Under the pieces are notes generated by a model. That model saw only the letters and a program-made list of their open reading frames with translations. It was not told the origin of the DNA and searched no databases. 64,000 nt of DNA from Aeromicrobium sp. Root472D3 (lineage in GTDB: Bacteria > Actinomycetota > Actinomycetes > Propionibacteriales > Nocardioidaceae), in assembly GCF_001426485.1 (NCBI RefSeq), contig NZ_LMET01000002.1:1-64000 (forward strand), read 5' to 3'. Of the stretch, positions 8,139 to 16,483 are shown one piece after another; position 1 is the first letter of the stretch; each line of letters starts with the position of its first letter. Both the position numbers and the translations under genes were made by a program.

Positions 8139-9108
8139 CCTTTCCCGCCGCACCCCGACCCGCAACCTGCTGCTCTTCTCGGGACGGGCGCACCCCACGC
8201 TGGCCCAGGAGGTCGCCGACCTGCTCGAGATCGAGGTCGTTCCGACGACGGCCTACGACTTCGCGAACGGCGAGATCTACGTGCGCTTCGACGAGTCGGT
8301 CCGCGGCTGCGACGCCTTCGTGCTGCAGAGCCACGCCGCGCCGATCAACGAGGCGATCATGGAGCAGCTCATCATGATCGACGCCCTCAAGCGGGCCTCG
8401 GCCAAGCGCATCACCGTGATCCTGCCGTTCTACGGCTACGCCCGCCAGGACAAGAAGCACCTCGGCCGCGAGCCGATCTCGGCCCGCCTGATGGCCGACC
8501 TCTTCCTGACCGCCGGCGCCGACCGGCTCATGACGGTCGACCTGCACACGGCGCAGATCCAGGGATTCTTCGACGGGCCGGTCGACCACCTGCTCGCGAT
8601 GCCGATCCTGACGCGTCACGTCAAGAAGCACTACGGCAACAAGGACCTCGCGGTGGTCTCGCCCGACGCCGGACGCATCAAGGTCGCCGAGCAGTGGGCC
8701 GCTGCGCTCGGCGGGGCGCCGCTGGCGTTCATCCACAAGACCCGTGACCCGCGCCGCCCCAACGAGTCGAAGGCCAACCGGGTCGTCGGTGACGTCACCG
8801 GTCGCGTGTGCATCCTGGTCGACGACCTCATCGACACCGGCGGGACGATCGTCCAGGCCGCCGAGGCCCTGATGGCCGACGGCGCCGAGGACGTCGTGAT
8901 CGCGGCGACGCACGCGGTGTTCTCGGGCCCCGCCGTCGACCGGCTGAAGAACTCGACGGCCCGCGAGGTCATCGTGACCAACACGCTGCCGATCGCCGAC
9001 GACAAGCGGTTCGACAAGCTCACCGTGCTGTCGATCGCCCCGCTGCTGGCGCAGGCGTCCGCCGCGGTCTTCGAAGAAGGAAGCGTCACCAGCCTGTTCA
9101 AGTCCTGA
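8131..9108 (+). CDS. prs: Ribose-phosphate diphosphokinase
   Basis: Makes PRPP from ribose-5-phosphate and ATP for nucleotide, histidine and tryptophan synthesis. The 325 residues match class I enzymes: flexible-loop and ATP-site motif YARQDKKH, metal-site DLHTAQIQGFFD, SPDAGRIKVAEQWA and the PRPP loop LVDDLIDTGGTI. GTG 8131 lies inside the 3' end of glmU. The glmU-prs order is common in actinobacteria and links two UDP-sugar/nucleotide precursor enzymes in one transcript. Confidence 0.95.
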   Translation: MSSLSRRTPTRNLLLFSGRAHPTLAQEVADLLEIEVVPTTAYDFANGEIYVRFDESVRGCDAFVLQSHAAPINEAIMEQLIMIDALKRASAKRITVILPFYGYARQDKKHLGREPISARLMADLFLTAGADRLMTVDLHTAQIQGFFDGPVDHLLAMPILTRHVKKHYGNKDLAVVSPDAGRIKVAEQWAAALGGAPLAFIHKTRDPRRPNESKANRVVGDVTGRVCILVDDLIDTGGTIVQAAEALMADGAEDVVIAATHAVFSGPAVDRLKNSTAREVIVTNTLPIADDKRFDKLTVLSIAPLLAQASAAVFEEGSVTSLFKS

Positions 9109-9278
9109 GGCCGAGCGAGCCCTGCGAGCGAGCGCCGAAGGAGGCTAGCGGAGCGTGAGCGCCGCGCGGCGCAGCCGCCCCGCAGCGAAGCCTCCCGGGC
9201 GGGCGATCAGACCGACCCGCCCCGCCGGGGAACCCGCCCCGCGGGGAACCCGAGCCGCGGGGACGACGAGCTGACGAC
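9109..9278. other. Convergent spacer, GAGCGAGC and hairpin repeats
   Basis: This 170-bp spacer separates the stops of prs (+) and the secreted protein gene (-). Its first part is rich in short GAGCGAGC/GCGAGCGAGC/AGCGGAGCGTGAGC units. Its second part holds two tandem hairpins, CCCCGCCGGGGAACCCG (9220-9236) and CCCCGCGGGGAACCCG (9237-9252), and a third partial unit follows. The hairpins could terminate both genes. No open frame or RNA gene is evident. Confidence 0.55.
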
Positions 9279-10619
9279 CTACGCGACCGGAGCGGGCGCG
9301 GAGGTGGTCGGCGCCGGAGTGGTCGGCGCGGGAGTTGTCGGGGCCGTGGTCGTCGGCGTCGGGGTGGTCGGGGCCGTGGTCGTCGGCGCCGGAGTGGTCG
9401 GGGCCGTGGTCGTCGGCGCGGGCGTCGTGGGCGTGACGGGATCGGGCTCGCGCTGGAGCGTGATGCGTCCGAGGCTCAGGTCCTGGTTGTTGAACAGCGT
9501 GAGGACCGACGACGTCCACGCCTGGTACGTGTGGCCCTGGATGGTGCTGTACGGGAACACCACGACCGTGACGCCACCCTGCTGACGAGCCGTCCCGCCG
9601 ATCGCGAAGGTGCCGTCCTGGTTGGTCGGTCGTTCGTCGAGGACCCGGCCCTGCGCGTCGGTCATCCGCACGCTGATGTTGGGGATGCCGACACCGTTCT
9701 TGTCGACGGCCTGGCCGGTGAACGTGCCACCGCGGGTGCCGAGGTCGATCGTGACGTTGCGCTTGCCGCCGGCGCGGACCGAGCCGATGGCGAACGAGCC
9801 GCCGAAGTAGCCGTTGGTGTCGGGCACCTGGAGGCGGTACGGACCGGGCGTGAGGCCGCGCAGCGAGATGTTGCCGGCCGAGACCTTCTTGACCCAGTAC
9901 TCGCCCGACTTCTTGTTCACCGCCGTGACGTAGGTGACGCCCCGCGCCCGTGCGCCGCCGAGCGTCAGGAAGCCGCGGATCGCGCCGGGCTTGGTCGTCA
10001 GGTTGAACGAGGCCTGGCGGAACGTCCGCAGCTTCACCGAGCGGATCAGCTTGCTCTTGCCCACGCGGCGGTTGCGCGCGTCGTAGGCGAAGACCCGGTA
10101 GTCGTCCTTGGCGAGACCGCCGAGCGCGTACTCGCCCTTCTTGTTGGCGTCGACCTCGATGACCTGGCCGCCGTTGCTGACCGCGCGGATGTGCGCCTTG
10201 GCCGCTCGCTTGCCCCGGACCTTGACGACACCGCCGATCGCCCCGCCGCGCTTCATGCGGACGTTCTTCTGGACGGGACCCGATCCGACGCGCACCCGGA
10301 CGTCGAGACGAGCCGCGTACGCCTTGGTGTTGTAGGCGGGACGGCCGTCGACGAACTGCAGGTGGTAGCTGCCGGGACCGGGCGGCACGAGCTGGTAGAT
10401 GCCGTTGCCCTTGACCTTGACGCGCTTGAGGTAGGTCCAGTTGGCGTCGAACAGCAGCACCCGCACGGTGCTGACCGGCGACCCGGTGGAGGCGTCCGTG
10501 ACACGGCCGTACACCTGGGGGCCGGCGGCCTGGGCGGGCGTCGAGACCCCCACGAGGGCGCCGACCGTCACGAGGACGGACAGCAGTGCGGCCACGAGCG
10601 GGCGACGTCGAGCGAGCAT
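9279..10619 (-). CDS. Secreted repeat protein with Pro/Thr tail
   Basis: Exported protein of 446 residues, function unknown. A signal peptide (RRR, hydrophobic core, AQA cleavage near residue 32) is followed by about four beta-rich repeats of the carboxypeptidase-regulatory/Cna-B kind: VYGRVTDASTGSPV, IGGVVKVRGKRAAKAHI, IRGFLTLGGARARGV and FTGQAVDKNGVGIPNI each begin a unit. Such domains usually mediate matrix or sugar contact. From about residue 393 the tail is PTTTAP/PTTPAP repeats, a stalk-like region, and I see no LPxTG motif or membrane anchor. A TAAAAT box lies near 10671-10676 on this strand. It neighbours the GH6 gene and may be part of the envelope locus. Confidence 0.8.
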   Translation of the reverse strand: MLARRRPLVAALLSVLVTVGALVGVSTPAQAAGPQVYGRVTDASTGSPVSTVRVLLFDANWTYLKRVKVKGNGIYQLVPPGPGSYHLQFVDGRPAYNTKAYAARLDVRVRVGSGPVQKNVRMKRGGAIGGVVKVRGKRAAKAHIRAVSNGGQVIEVDANKKGEYALGGLAKDDYRVFAYDARNRRVGKSKLIRSVKLRTFRQASFNLTTKPGAIRGFLTLGGARARGVTYVTAVNKKSGEYWVKKVSAGNISLRGLTPGPYRLQVPDTNGYFGGSFAIGSVRAGGKRNVTIDLGTRGGTFTGQAVDKNGVGIPNISVRMTDAQGRVLDERPTNQDGTFAIGGTARQQGGVTVVVFPYSTIQGHTYQAWTSSVLTLFNNQDLSLGRITLQREPDPVTPTTPAPTTTAPTTPAPTTTAPTTPTPTTTAPTTPAPTTPAPTTSAPAPVA

Positions 10620-10835
10620 GGGTGTGGATCTCCGTCCGGGACGGTGCCGCAGGGTTCCGACACGCGATCATTTTAGCCGCGATCGGTGTCAACCACGGGC
10701 GATCCCGGCCCTCGTGTCCTGCGTCACCCCGCACCGATCGGTGAGCCCGTGCACGGTGCGGGAGATATCATGCGACGAGTGGATCGTAGAGCCGTCCCGA
10801 ACCGGCGTCGCGAGGTGGAGGAAGGTGTCGATCGC

Positions 10836-11801
10836 ATGTCCGAAGCGCGTGGAGGGCTCCGTCGGCCGTTGCTGGTCGTGGTCCCCGTCCTCCTGTTCGT
10901 CGTGGTCTTCATCGGCGCCCGCATGATCGGTGGCGGCCCCCCGGGCAACCCGTTCGTCGACCGGCCGCCCCTCGTCGTCGCCGACACCGCGGCAGCCGGT
11001 GCTGCGGCCAGCGCCTCCGGCGGCGACCGAGACCTGCTCGACCGCCTGTCGAAGGTGCCGCAGGGCACGTGGCTGACGCCCGAGGCCTTCCCGGTCGGGC
11101 AGGTCGGTGCCCGCGTCTCCAAGGTCGCGGCGCAGGCCGAGGTCGAGAAGCGCACACCGGTGTTCGTCGTCTACGGCATCACCGACCGCGACTGCAGCGG
11201 CGGGGAGTCCAGCGGTGGCCTGCCCGCCGACCAGTACCCGACGTGGGTGGCCGAGATCGCGTCCGCGATGGGCTCGGACGCCGCGGTCGTCGTCGAGCCC
11301 GACGCGCTGGCCACCGCTGCCGAGTGCGGTCAGGGCGAGCAGCGCACGACCCTGCTGCGCGACGCCGTGACGCTGCTGGCCGACCGGGGTGCCGTCGTGT
11401 ACCTCGACGCCGGCCACGCGAGCTGGACCGACCCGCAGGTCATGGCGGGCCTGCTGCGTGACTCGGGCGTCGAGAAGGCGCGGGGGTTCTCGACGAACGT
11501 CTCGGGCTACGAGTCGGACGCCGACGAGCGGACGTACGCCGAGACGATCAGCACCGCGCTGGACGGTGCGCACTACGTCACCGACACCGGGCGCAACGGG
11601 GCCGGGTCGAACGGCGAGTGGTGCAACCCGGAGGGCCGGGCCCTCGGTCGCGCACCCGCCGCGAGCACCGACGGCGCGCTCGACGCGTACCTGTGGATCA
11701 AGCCTCCCGGCGAGAGCGACGGCACGTGCGGCGGGGGTCCGCCGGCGGGTCAGTTCTGGACCGAGCGCGCCCTCGCGATGGCGCGCGCCGCGGGATGGTG
11801 A
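10836..11801 (+). CDS. Membrane-anchored GH6 family glycosidase
   Basis: Glycoside hydrolase family 6, the family of inverting beta-1,4-glucanases. One N-terminal membrane segment (about residues 9-27, VVVPVLLFVVVF) and no cleavage site suggest a surface-anchored enzyme. Catalytic signatures are intact: YGITDRDCSGG, VVEPDALA, YLDAGHASW, GFSTNVSGY and WIKPPGESDGTC. The 321-residue length is that of a bare catalytic domain, with no carbohydrate-binding module. ATG 10836 is preferred over earlier starts because GAGGAAGG (10818-10825) precedes it and the membrane segment then starts the protein. A GH6 enzyme close to a GT2 synthase recalls the Streptomyces csl glucan locus. Confidence 0.88.
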   Translation: MSEARGGLRRPLLVVVPVLLFVVVFIGARMIGGGPPGNPFVDRPPLVVADTAAAGAAASASGGDRDLLDRLSKVPQGTWLTPEAFPVGQVGARVSKVAAQAEVEKRTPVFVVYGITDRDCSGGESSGGLPADQYPTWVAEIASAMGSDAAVVVEPDALATAAECGQGEQRTTLLRDAVTLLADRGAVVYLDAGHASWTDPQVMAGLLRDSGVEKARGFSTNVSGYESDADERTYAETISTALDGAHYVTDTGRNGAGSNGEWCNPEGRALGRAPAASTDGALDAYLWIKPPGESDGTCGGGPPAGQFWTERALAMARAAGW

Positions 11802-11856
11802 GACATGCGTCTCGTTACAGTTCGTCGCGTTGACTCCGCTCGTCCCCGCGGGCCAC

Positions 11857-11862
11857 TAGGAT
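11857..11862 (+). promoter_or_regulatory. -10 box of response regulator (leaderless)
   Basis: TAGGAT ends seven bases before ATG 11870, and no Shine-Dalgarno sequence is present. TTGACT at 11830-11835 is too distant (21 bases) to be a standard -35 box. Confidence 0.45.
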
Positions 11863-11869
11863 CGGCTTC

Positions 11870-12931
11870 ATGATTGAGGGAGGCGAGCCCAAGCTCGCGG
11901 TCATCATCGAAGACGATGCCGATGTGCGGCACCTGTTGAAGACGGTGCTGACGCAGAGCGGGTTCCAGACGATCCTCACGACCAACGGCGCCGACGGCAT
12001 CGAGGCCGTGCGCACGCACGACCCGATCCTCACGACGCTCGACGTCTCGATGCCCGGCATGGACGGGTTCGCGGCCGCCAAGCGCATCCGCGAGTTCAGC
12101 ACGACGTACATCGTGATGCTGACGGCGCTGGCCGACGAGATCGACATCGTGCAGGGCCTCGACTCGGGCGCCGACGACTACCTGCTCAAGCCGTTCCGCC
12201 CGCGCGAGCTGCGCGCGCGCATCGAGACGATGCTGCGGCGCCCCCGCGACCGCGCCGGGGTCGGGTCGAGCGCGCCGGCGCCGGCGTCCACGTCCACGTC
12301 CGCGGCCCCCGCCCGTGCCGCCGAACCGGTGTTCGAGCAGGTGACCGAGCCGTTCGCGCAGCCCGCGCAGCAGGCCCAGCAGGCTCCGCCCACCGTGCCC
12401 TACCCGGTCGTCGAGCATCCTCCCGTCGCCCCTGCCGAGCCCGCGCCCACCTATGCGCCGCCACCGGCCCCGCCCGTCTACGCGCCGGTCCCGGCACCGC
12501 AGCACCAGGCGCCGCAGCCTCCGCCCGCTCCCGAGCGGCCCTACCGCCAGCCCGTCCAGGAGCCCATGTCCGTGGCTCCGGCACCGTCAGCCGACGGATG
12601 GCTCGAGCACCGCGGCCTGCAGCTCAACACGCAGACGCGCCTGGTGCAGGTCGACGCGCGCGGCGTCGAGCTGACGCGCAGCGAGTTCGACCTCCTCGCG
12701 ACGCTGATGGGCTCGGGTCGCCGGGTCCGCAGCAAGGCCGACCTGGTGCTGGCGCTGCGCGGCGAGACCTACGTGACGACGTACTACGTCAACGACGCCG
12801 ACAAGCGGGCCGTCGAGGTGCACATGGCGAACCTGCGGCGCAAGATCGGCGACTCGTCGGCGACACCGCGGTTCATCGAGACGGTCCGGGGCGTGGGCTA
12901 CCGGCTCGCGTCCGACCGCGAGGTCGGCTGA
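11870..12931 (+). CDS. OmpR-type response regulator, long Pro-rich linker
   Basis: Two-component regulator of 353 residues. The receiver domain (8-122) has the acidic pair EDD near residue 14, phospho-acceptor D58 in TTLDVSMPG, the conserved T/S in VMLTAL and lysine in LLKPF. The C-terminal winged helix (about 247-350) contains LTRSEFDLLATLM, VHMANLRRKIG and ETVRGVGYRL. Between them lies an unusual stretch of about 120 residues very rich in Pro, Ala and Gln, whereas OmpR linkers are normally 5-20 residues. It converges on the operon ending at 13010 whose first gene is a histidine kinase; the two may be partners, which is inference. Confidence 0.9.
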   Translation: MIEGGEPKLAVIIEDDADVRHLLKTVLTQSGFQTILTTNGADGIEAVRTHDPILTTLDVSMPGMDGFAAAKRIREFSTTYIVMLTALADEIDIVQGLDSGADDYLLKPFRPRELRARIETMLRRPRDRAGVGSSAPAPASTSTSAAPARAAEPVFEQVTEPFAQPAQQAQQAPPTVPYPVVEHPPVAPAEPAPTYAPPPAPPVYAPVPAPQHQAPQPPPAPERPYRQPVQEPMSVAPAPSADGWLEHRGLQLNTQTRLVQVDARGVELTRSEFDLLATLMGSGRRVRSKADLVLALRGETYVTTYYVNDADKRAVEVHMANLRRKIGDSSATPRFIETVRGVGYRLASDREVG

Positions 12932-12949
12932 CCGCGACCGCCCGACCCC

Positions 12950-12990
12950 ACGCGAGAGGCCCCAGCCGGTTCGGCTGGGGCCTCTCGCGT
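12950..12990. terminator. Bidirectional terminator, 18-19 bp stem
   Basis: Bases 12950-12967 pair perfectly with 12973-12990 around GGTTC; G12968 and C12972 can extend the stem. It lies between the convergent stops of the response regulator (12931) and the lipoprotein gene (13010) and could serve both. Confidence 0.8.
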
Positions 12991-13009
12991 GTCGTGCCGG
13001 TCGAACGGG

Positions 13010-13741
13010 TCAGTTGGCGTCGACGGGGATCTCGGCGGCCTGCGTCGGGGTGTCGGAGGCGAAGATCGCGATCGGCACCTCCTGGCGGATCGTCTCGCGC
13101 TCGTACGACGACGAGCCGGGGGAGCGCTGGATGCGCACCTCGGCGCGGAACGTCAGCGTGACACCGGTCGTGTCGGCGGCCAGGTCGCCGATCGGCTGGT
13201 TGCGCAGCTCGAAGGCGCCCTTCGGCGACGTGATGAGCATGCCGTACTTGCCGCCCTGCGGCTCGGGGTCGAACGTGATCCTCGAGGCCTTCTCGTTGAG
13301 CGTGTAGGGGCGCTCGACCGTGCCGGACGTCGACGTCGTCGCGGACTCGACCTCGATGCGGTCGAGGAAGACCCGCCGCTTGGTCTTGAACGGGTCGCGC
13401 AGCTCCTGGTCGAGGTCGTAGGCCTGGAACGTGAACGAGAAGTACTTGTTGCCCTTGGGGTACCACTCGTTGGTGCGGGGCGTCGACTTGGTGGGGTAGA
13501 GCGTGTAGACGAAATCGACGCCGTCGATCTCGACGTGCGACTGGAACGTGCCGTCCCGCGTGAACTGCGAGTCGAAGGCGGGGGTCGCCGCGGCCGTGGG
13601 GGTCGCGCTGGGCGTCGGGGTCGCCTCGGACGACGAGAACGTGCCGAGGTTGCAGCCGCCGAGTGCCGACAGCGCGACGACGGCGACGGCGGCGTGGCCG
13701 ACGCGGCGGCGGAGGCCGCGTCGGTGGGAGGTCGAGGTCAC
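13010..13741 (-). CDS. Lipoprotein, last gene of HK-GT2 operon
   Basis: Predicted lipoprotein of 243 residues with no family I recognise. After an arginine-rich n-region (HRRGLRRR) and a hydrophobic stretch comes the lipobox SALGGC, then a Ser/Thr/Ala/Pro spacer and a beta-rich domain with YTLYPTKSTPR, YFSFTFQAYDLDQELRDPF and KTKRRVFLDRIEVES. GTG 13741 is favoured because CCAGGAG stands seven bases upstream and yields a canonical signal; an in-frame ATG at 13816 overlapping the GT2 stop would add 25 polar residues. Its place behind a membrane glycosyltransferase suggests an outer-face accessory role in polymer export or attachment; inferred. Confidence 0.78.
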   Translation of the reverse strand: MTSTSHRRGLRRRVGHAAVAVVALSALGGCNLGTFSSSEATPTPSATPTAAATPAFDSQFTRDGTFQSHVEIDGVDFVYTLYPTKSTPRTNEWYPKGNKYFSFTFQAYDLDQELRDPFKTKRRVFLDRIEVESATTSTSGTVERPYTLNEKASRITFDPEPQGGKYGMLITSPKGAFELRNQPIGDLAADTTGVTLTFRAEVRIQRSPGSSSYERETIRQEVPIAIFASDTPTQAAEIPVDAN

Positions 13742-13812
13742 GGGGATGCTCCTGGAGGCGTCGGTCGAGGGGGAAGAGGGCGTGGAGGAGTGGTGGGGGT
13801 GGCGCGCGTCGG

Positions 13813-15267
13813 TCATGCCTTGAAGCCCTTGTGGCGCTTGAGGAGCTTGATCGCCATCCACACGGTCTGCAGGACCGTGATGACGCCGAGGACCGTCCAG
13901 CCCCCGAGCAGGACGTCCGACTGCAGCACGGTGGGCAGCTGGGCCCAGATCGCGACGGCTCCGGCCAGGACGATGCCGACGATGGCGAGGGGGATCAGGT
14001 GGGCGTGCCCGCCGCCGCCGCTCTCGGCCTTGGCCTGCAGCGCCCAGTTGTCGGTCTGCGAGCTGCTGGCGAACTTGGTCCACGAGCGCGCGAAGTGGCC
14101 CAGGCGCACCCACATGTAGAGCTCGGCCGGGATGAACAGCAGGGCGAACAGGTAGTCGCGCCGGTTGGCGTTCTGCATCGCGTGGGCCGTGCGCAGGTTC
14201 AGCAGCGTCGCCATGATCGTCGGCACGATCCACAGGATCACGAAGACGAAGGCGTGGAGCATCAGCGACGTGATCAGCAGGAACAGGAAGACCAGCCGCG
14301 TGAAGCCGTTGGTCGCCATCGAGATGTTCTCGAACCAGCGCAGGCGCAGGTTGGGGTGCAGCGGCTGGCCCTTGGTGTCGCCGCGCTGGCCGGGCCACAT
14401 CAGGTCGATCGCGCCGGTGTTCCACTTGACCTGCTGCGCGTCGAGCGACTGCAGCGTGGTCATGCCGCCGACGTTGGCGCGCGCGTGGGCGCTGATCTTG
14501 GTGAGGTAGCCGGCGCTCTTGATCTCGAGCGAGAGCAGGGAGTCCTCGATCTCGCTGTCGCGCACCCACGGGTAGCGCTGGTGGGTCTGCTTGACGACGG
14601 CTCGCAGCGCCGTGGTGGAGAAGATCGAGTACTGGCCGCCGAGGACCGCCATGTTGCGGCCCCGCAGCAGGTTCTGGATGTTGAAGGCCGCGAACTGCGC
14701 GCGCTGGCCGGCGATGAGGAACTTGCCCATGAGGGTGTCGAGGCCGCTGTCGTCGATGCTGTAGATCGCCGAGATGCCGCCGATGCGCTCGTCGTCCTGG
14801 ATCTCGCGGACGAGGTACTCCACGGCGTGCGGGTCGGCGGTCGTGTCGCCGTCGACGCCGAGCAGGTAGTCCATGCCCTCGACGAGCGTGTAGCCGTAGT
14901 TGAGCGCACCGACCTTCTTGTCGGGGTTCTCGCCGATGTCGTGGACGAAGATCTCGGTCATCTGCTCGTCCGAGCCGTGGCCACGCACGTGGAGGCCGGC
15001 GTAGTGACTCGCGATCTCGACCGTCGCGTCGGTCGTGTTGTTGACGATGACGTGGATCGCGTCGGGCAGGCGCGTCTGGGCCAGCAGGGAGTCGAGGACG
15101 TCGGCGATCGCGTCCTCCTCGTTGTAGGCGGGGATGACGCAGCCGACCGTCGACCGGTACGTCGGCAGGGCGTCGATGCCTGCCATGAACGTGTCGGCGT
15201 ACTCGCCCATGACGGGATCGACGTAGGTCCCCTCCGGTGCGGCGTAGCCGATGCCGTCGTCGTTCAT
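13813..15267 (-). CDS. Processive-type GT2 membrane glycosyltransferase
   Basis: Family 2 glycosyltransferase of 484 residues. The catalytic domain has VIPAYNEED (44-52), the metal-binding DGD at 139-141 (LLGVDGDT), the acceptor ED pair at 241-242 (SEIEDSLL) and QQVKW at 278-282, matching the QxxRW motif of processive synthases. About four to five membrane segments follow (roughly 325-365, 380-398, 425-445, 452-475), and there is none before the catalytic domain, unlike BcsA. Sugar donor and product are unknown; beta-linked glucan or N-acetylglucosamine polymer are options. ATG 15267 has GAGGAG upstream. It sits in an operon with a histidine kinase, a GGDEF-like protein and a lipoprotein. Confidence 0.85.
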   Translation of the reverse strand: MNDDGIGYAAPEGTYVDPVMGEYADTFMAGIDALPTYRSTVGCVIPAYNEEDAIADVLDSLLAQTRLPDAIHVIVNNTTDATVEIASHYAGLHVRGHGSDEQMTEIFVHDIGENPDKKVGALNYGYTLVEGMDYLLGVDGDTTADPHAVEYLVREIQDDERIGGISAIYSIDDSGLDTLMGKFLIAGQRAQFAAFNIQNLLRGRNMAVLGGQYSIFSTTALRAVVKQTHQRYPWVRDSEIEDSLLSLEIKSAGYLTKISAHARANVGGMTTLQSLDAQQVKWNTGAIDLMWPGQRGDTKGQPLHPNLRLRWFENISMATNGFTRLVFLFLLITSLMLHAFVFVILWIVPTIMATLLNLRTAHAMQNANRRDYLFALLFIPAELYMWVRLGHFARSWTKFASSSQTDNWALQAKAESGGGGHAHLIPLAIVGIVLAGAVAIWAQLPTVLQSDVLLGGWTVLGVITVLQTVWMAIKLLKRHKGFKA

Positions 15268-15364
15268 GTCGTCTCGCTCCTCGTGGACGGGGCGCTCGCC
15301 CGGCCGATGGCACCAGCCTGACTCATCAACATCAGGATTGCCGCACCTTCGGCTCAGGATCGCC

Positions 15365-16477
15365 TCAGTTCTGGCGGGCCTTGGCCAGATCGGCGTCGGC
15401 CCGGCCGAGCAGCGAGTCGAACGTGGCGGGGGAGTCGATCGTGTGGCCCGTCCCGAAGGTCGCACCGGTGCGCAGCTCCATGCCCTCGCCGACGGCCGAC
15501 TCGGTCAGCCCGGTGCGGATCGCGTCGACGACGCGGCGGGGCGTCTCGGCGTTCGCGGCGACGACCAGGACGACGAAGCGTCCGGCACCGAGGTGCCCGA
15601 GCAGGGCGTCGGCGGGCACGCGGGAGCGCAGGATGCCCGAGAAGTGCACGAGGGCGTTGTCGCCGGCCTCGCGGCCGAACGCCGAGTTGAGCTCGTCGAG
15701 GTCGTCGATCTCGGCCAGCACCAGGGCCACGTGGCTGCCGGCCCTGGTGGCGCGCTCGAGCCGGTCGGCGGCGTCCTCGCGGAACGCGTCGGACGCCAGG
15801 ACGTTGAGCTTGCTGCGCCGGCGCGCCTCGGCGCTCATCGACCACCAGTTGCCGGCGCGCTCGACCCGCAGGGCCGACAGGCAGACGGCCGAGACGACGA
15901 ACAGGGCCGTGAAGGGCAGTGCCACGCCCACGACGCCGGGGCGCACGGCACCGGAGGCGTAGAGCGCCGCGACGGCGACGTACCAGGCGCCGAACAGCAG
16001 GAACGTGCCCTGCAGGATGCGGGCGTTCAGGTTGAGGCGCATGGGGCCCCGGAGCAGCTCGGTCGCCGCGAGCCAGGCGAAGCCGCCCGTGGCCGCCGTG
16101 CGCAGCGTCGTGCTGAGGTCGAGGTCGGGGTCGGACGTCTGCACGAGCGTCGGGAGCGCGACGGCGGCGGCGGCAGCCACGGCCATCCAGATGTTGGAGC
16201 GCTCGCGGCCGTCGAGCAGACGGCAGCCCGCCCACATCGCGCCGACCGCGAACACGGTCGAGGCGTCGCCGGCCGCGACGACGACCAGCGGCGCCGAACC
16301 GTCGGCGGCGTAGATCGCGTCGAGGGCCGTGACGCACAGCGCGCCCGCGAAGGCGGCGGTCCAGGCCCGGTTGGCCTCGTCGTTGTGGCGCATCGCCGCC
16401 GTCGTGGCGAAGATCGCGGTCACCAGCGTCATCGGGAGGACCCGAGCGATCAGCAGGGTCTCCAGGTCGAGATCCAT
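15365..16477 (-). CDS. Membrane protein with degenerate GGDEF domain
   Basis: Protein of 370 residues: about six membrane segments (10-205), then a GGDEF-like domain (about 225-368). The fold markers are present (LAEIDDLDELNSAFG, GDNALVHFSGILR), but the active-site GGDEF is replaced by GAGRF at 297-301. Loss of both acidic residues argues against diguanylate cyclase activity; it may bind a nucleotide or act as a protein-interaction module. I see no clear RxxD inhibitory site. It starts six bases after the histidine kinase stop and precedes the GT2 gene by 97 bases, so it probably transmits a signal to the synthase; inferred. Confidence 0.8.
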   Translation of the reverse strand: MDLDLETLLIARVLPMTLVTAIFATTAAMRHNDEANRAWTAAFAGALCVTALDAIYAADGSAPLVVVAAGDASTVFAVGAMWAGCRLLDGRERSNIWMAVAAAAAVALPTLVQTSDPDLDLSTTLRTAATGGFAWLAATELLRGPMRLNLNARILQGTFLLFGAWYVAVAALYASGAVRPGVVGVALPFTALFVVSAVCLSALRVERAGNWWSMSAEARRRSKLNVLASDAFREDAADRLERATRAGSHVALVLAEIDDLDELNSAFGREAGDNALVHFSGILRSRVPADALLGHLGAGRFVVLVVAANAETPRRVVDAIRTGLTESAVGEGMELRTGATFGTGHTIDSPATFDSLLGRADADLAKARQN

Positions 16478-16483
16478 GTCGTC

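Noticed and set aside
9300..9430. Tandem repeats suggestive of a repeat array
   Set aside because: They encode the PTTTAP/PTTPAP tail of the secreted protein in frame; no spacers, so not CRISPR or an independent repeat element.
13742..13816. ATG at 13816 as start of the lipoprotein gene
   Set aside because: It would place about 45 residues before the lipobox cysteine, far too long for a lipoprotein signal; GTG 13741 has a good ribosome site.
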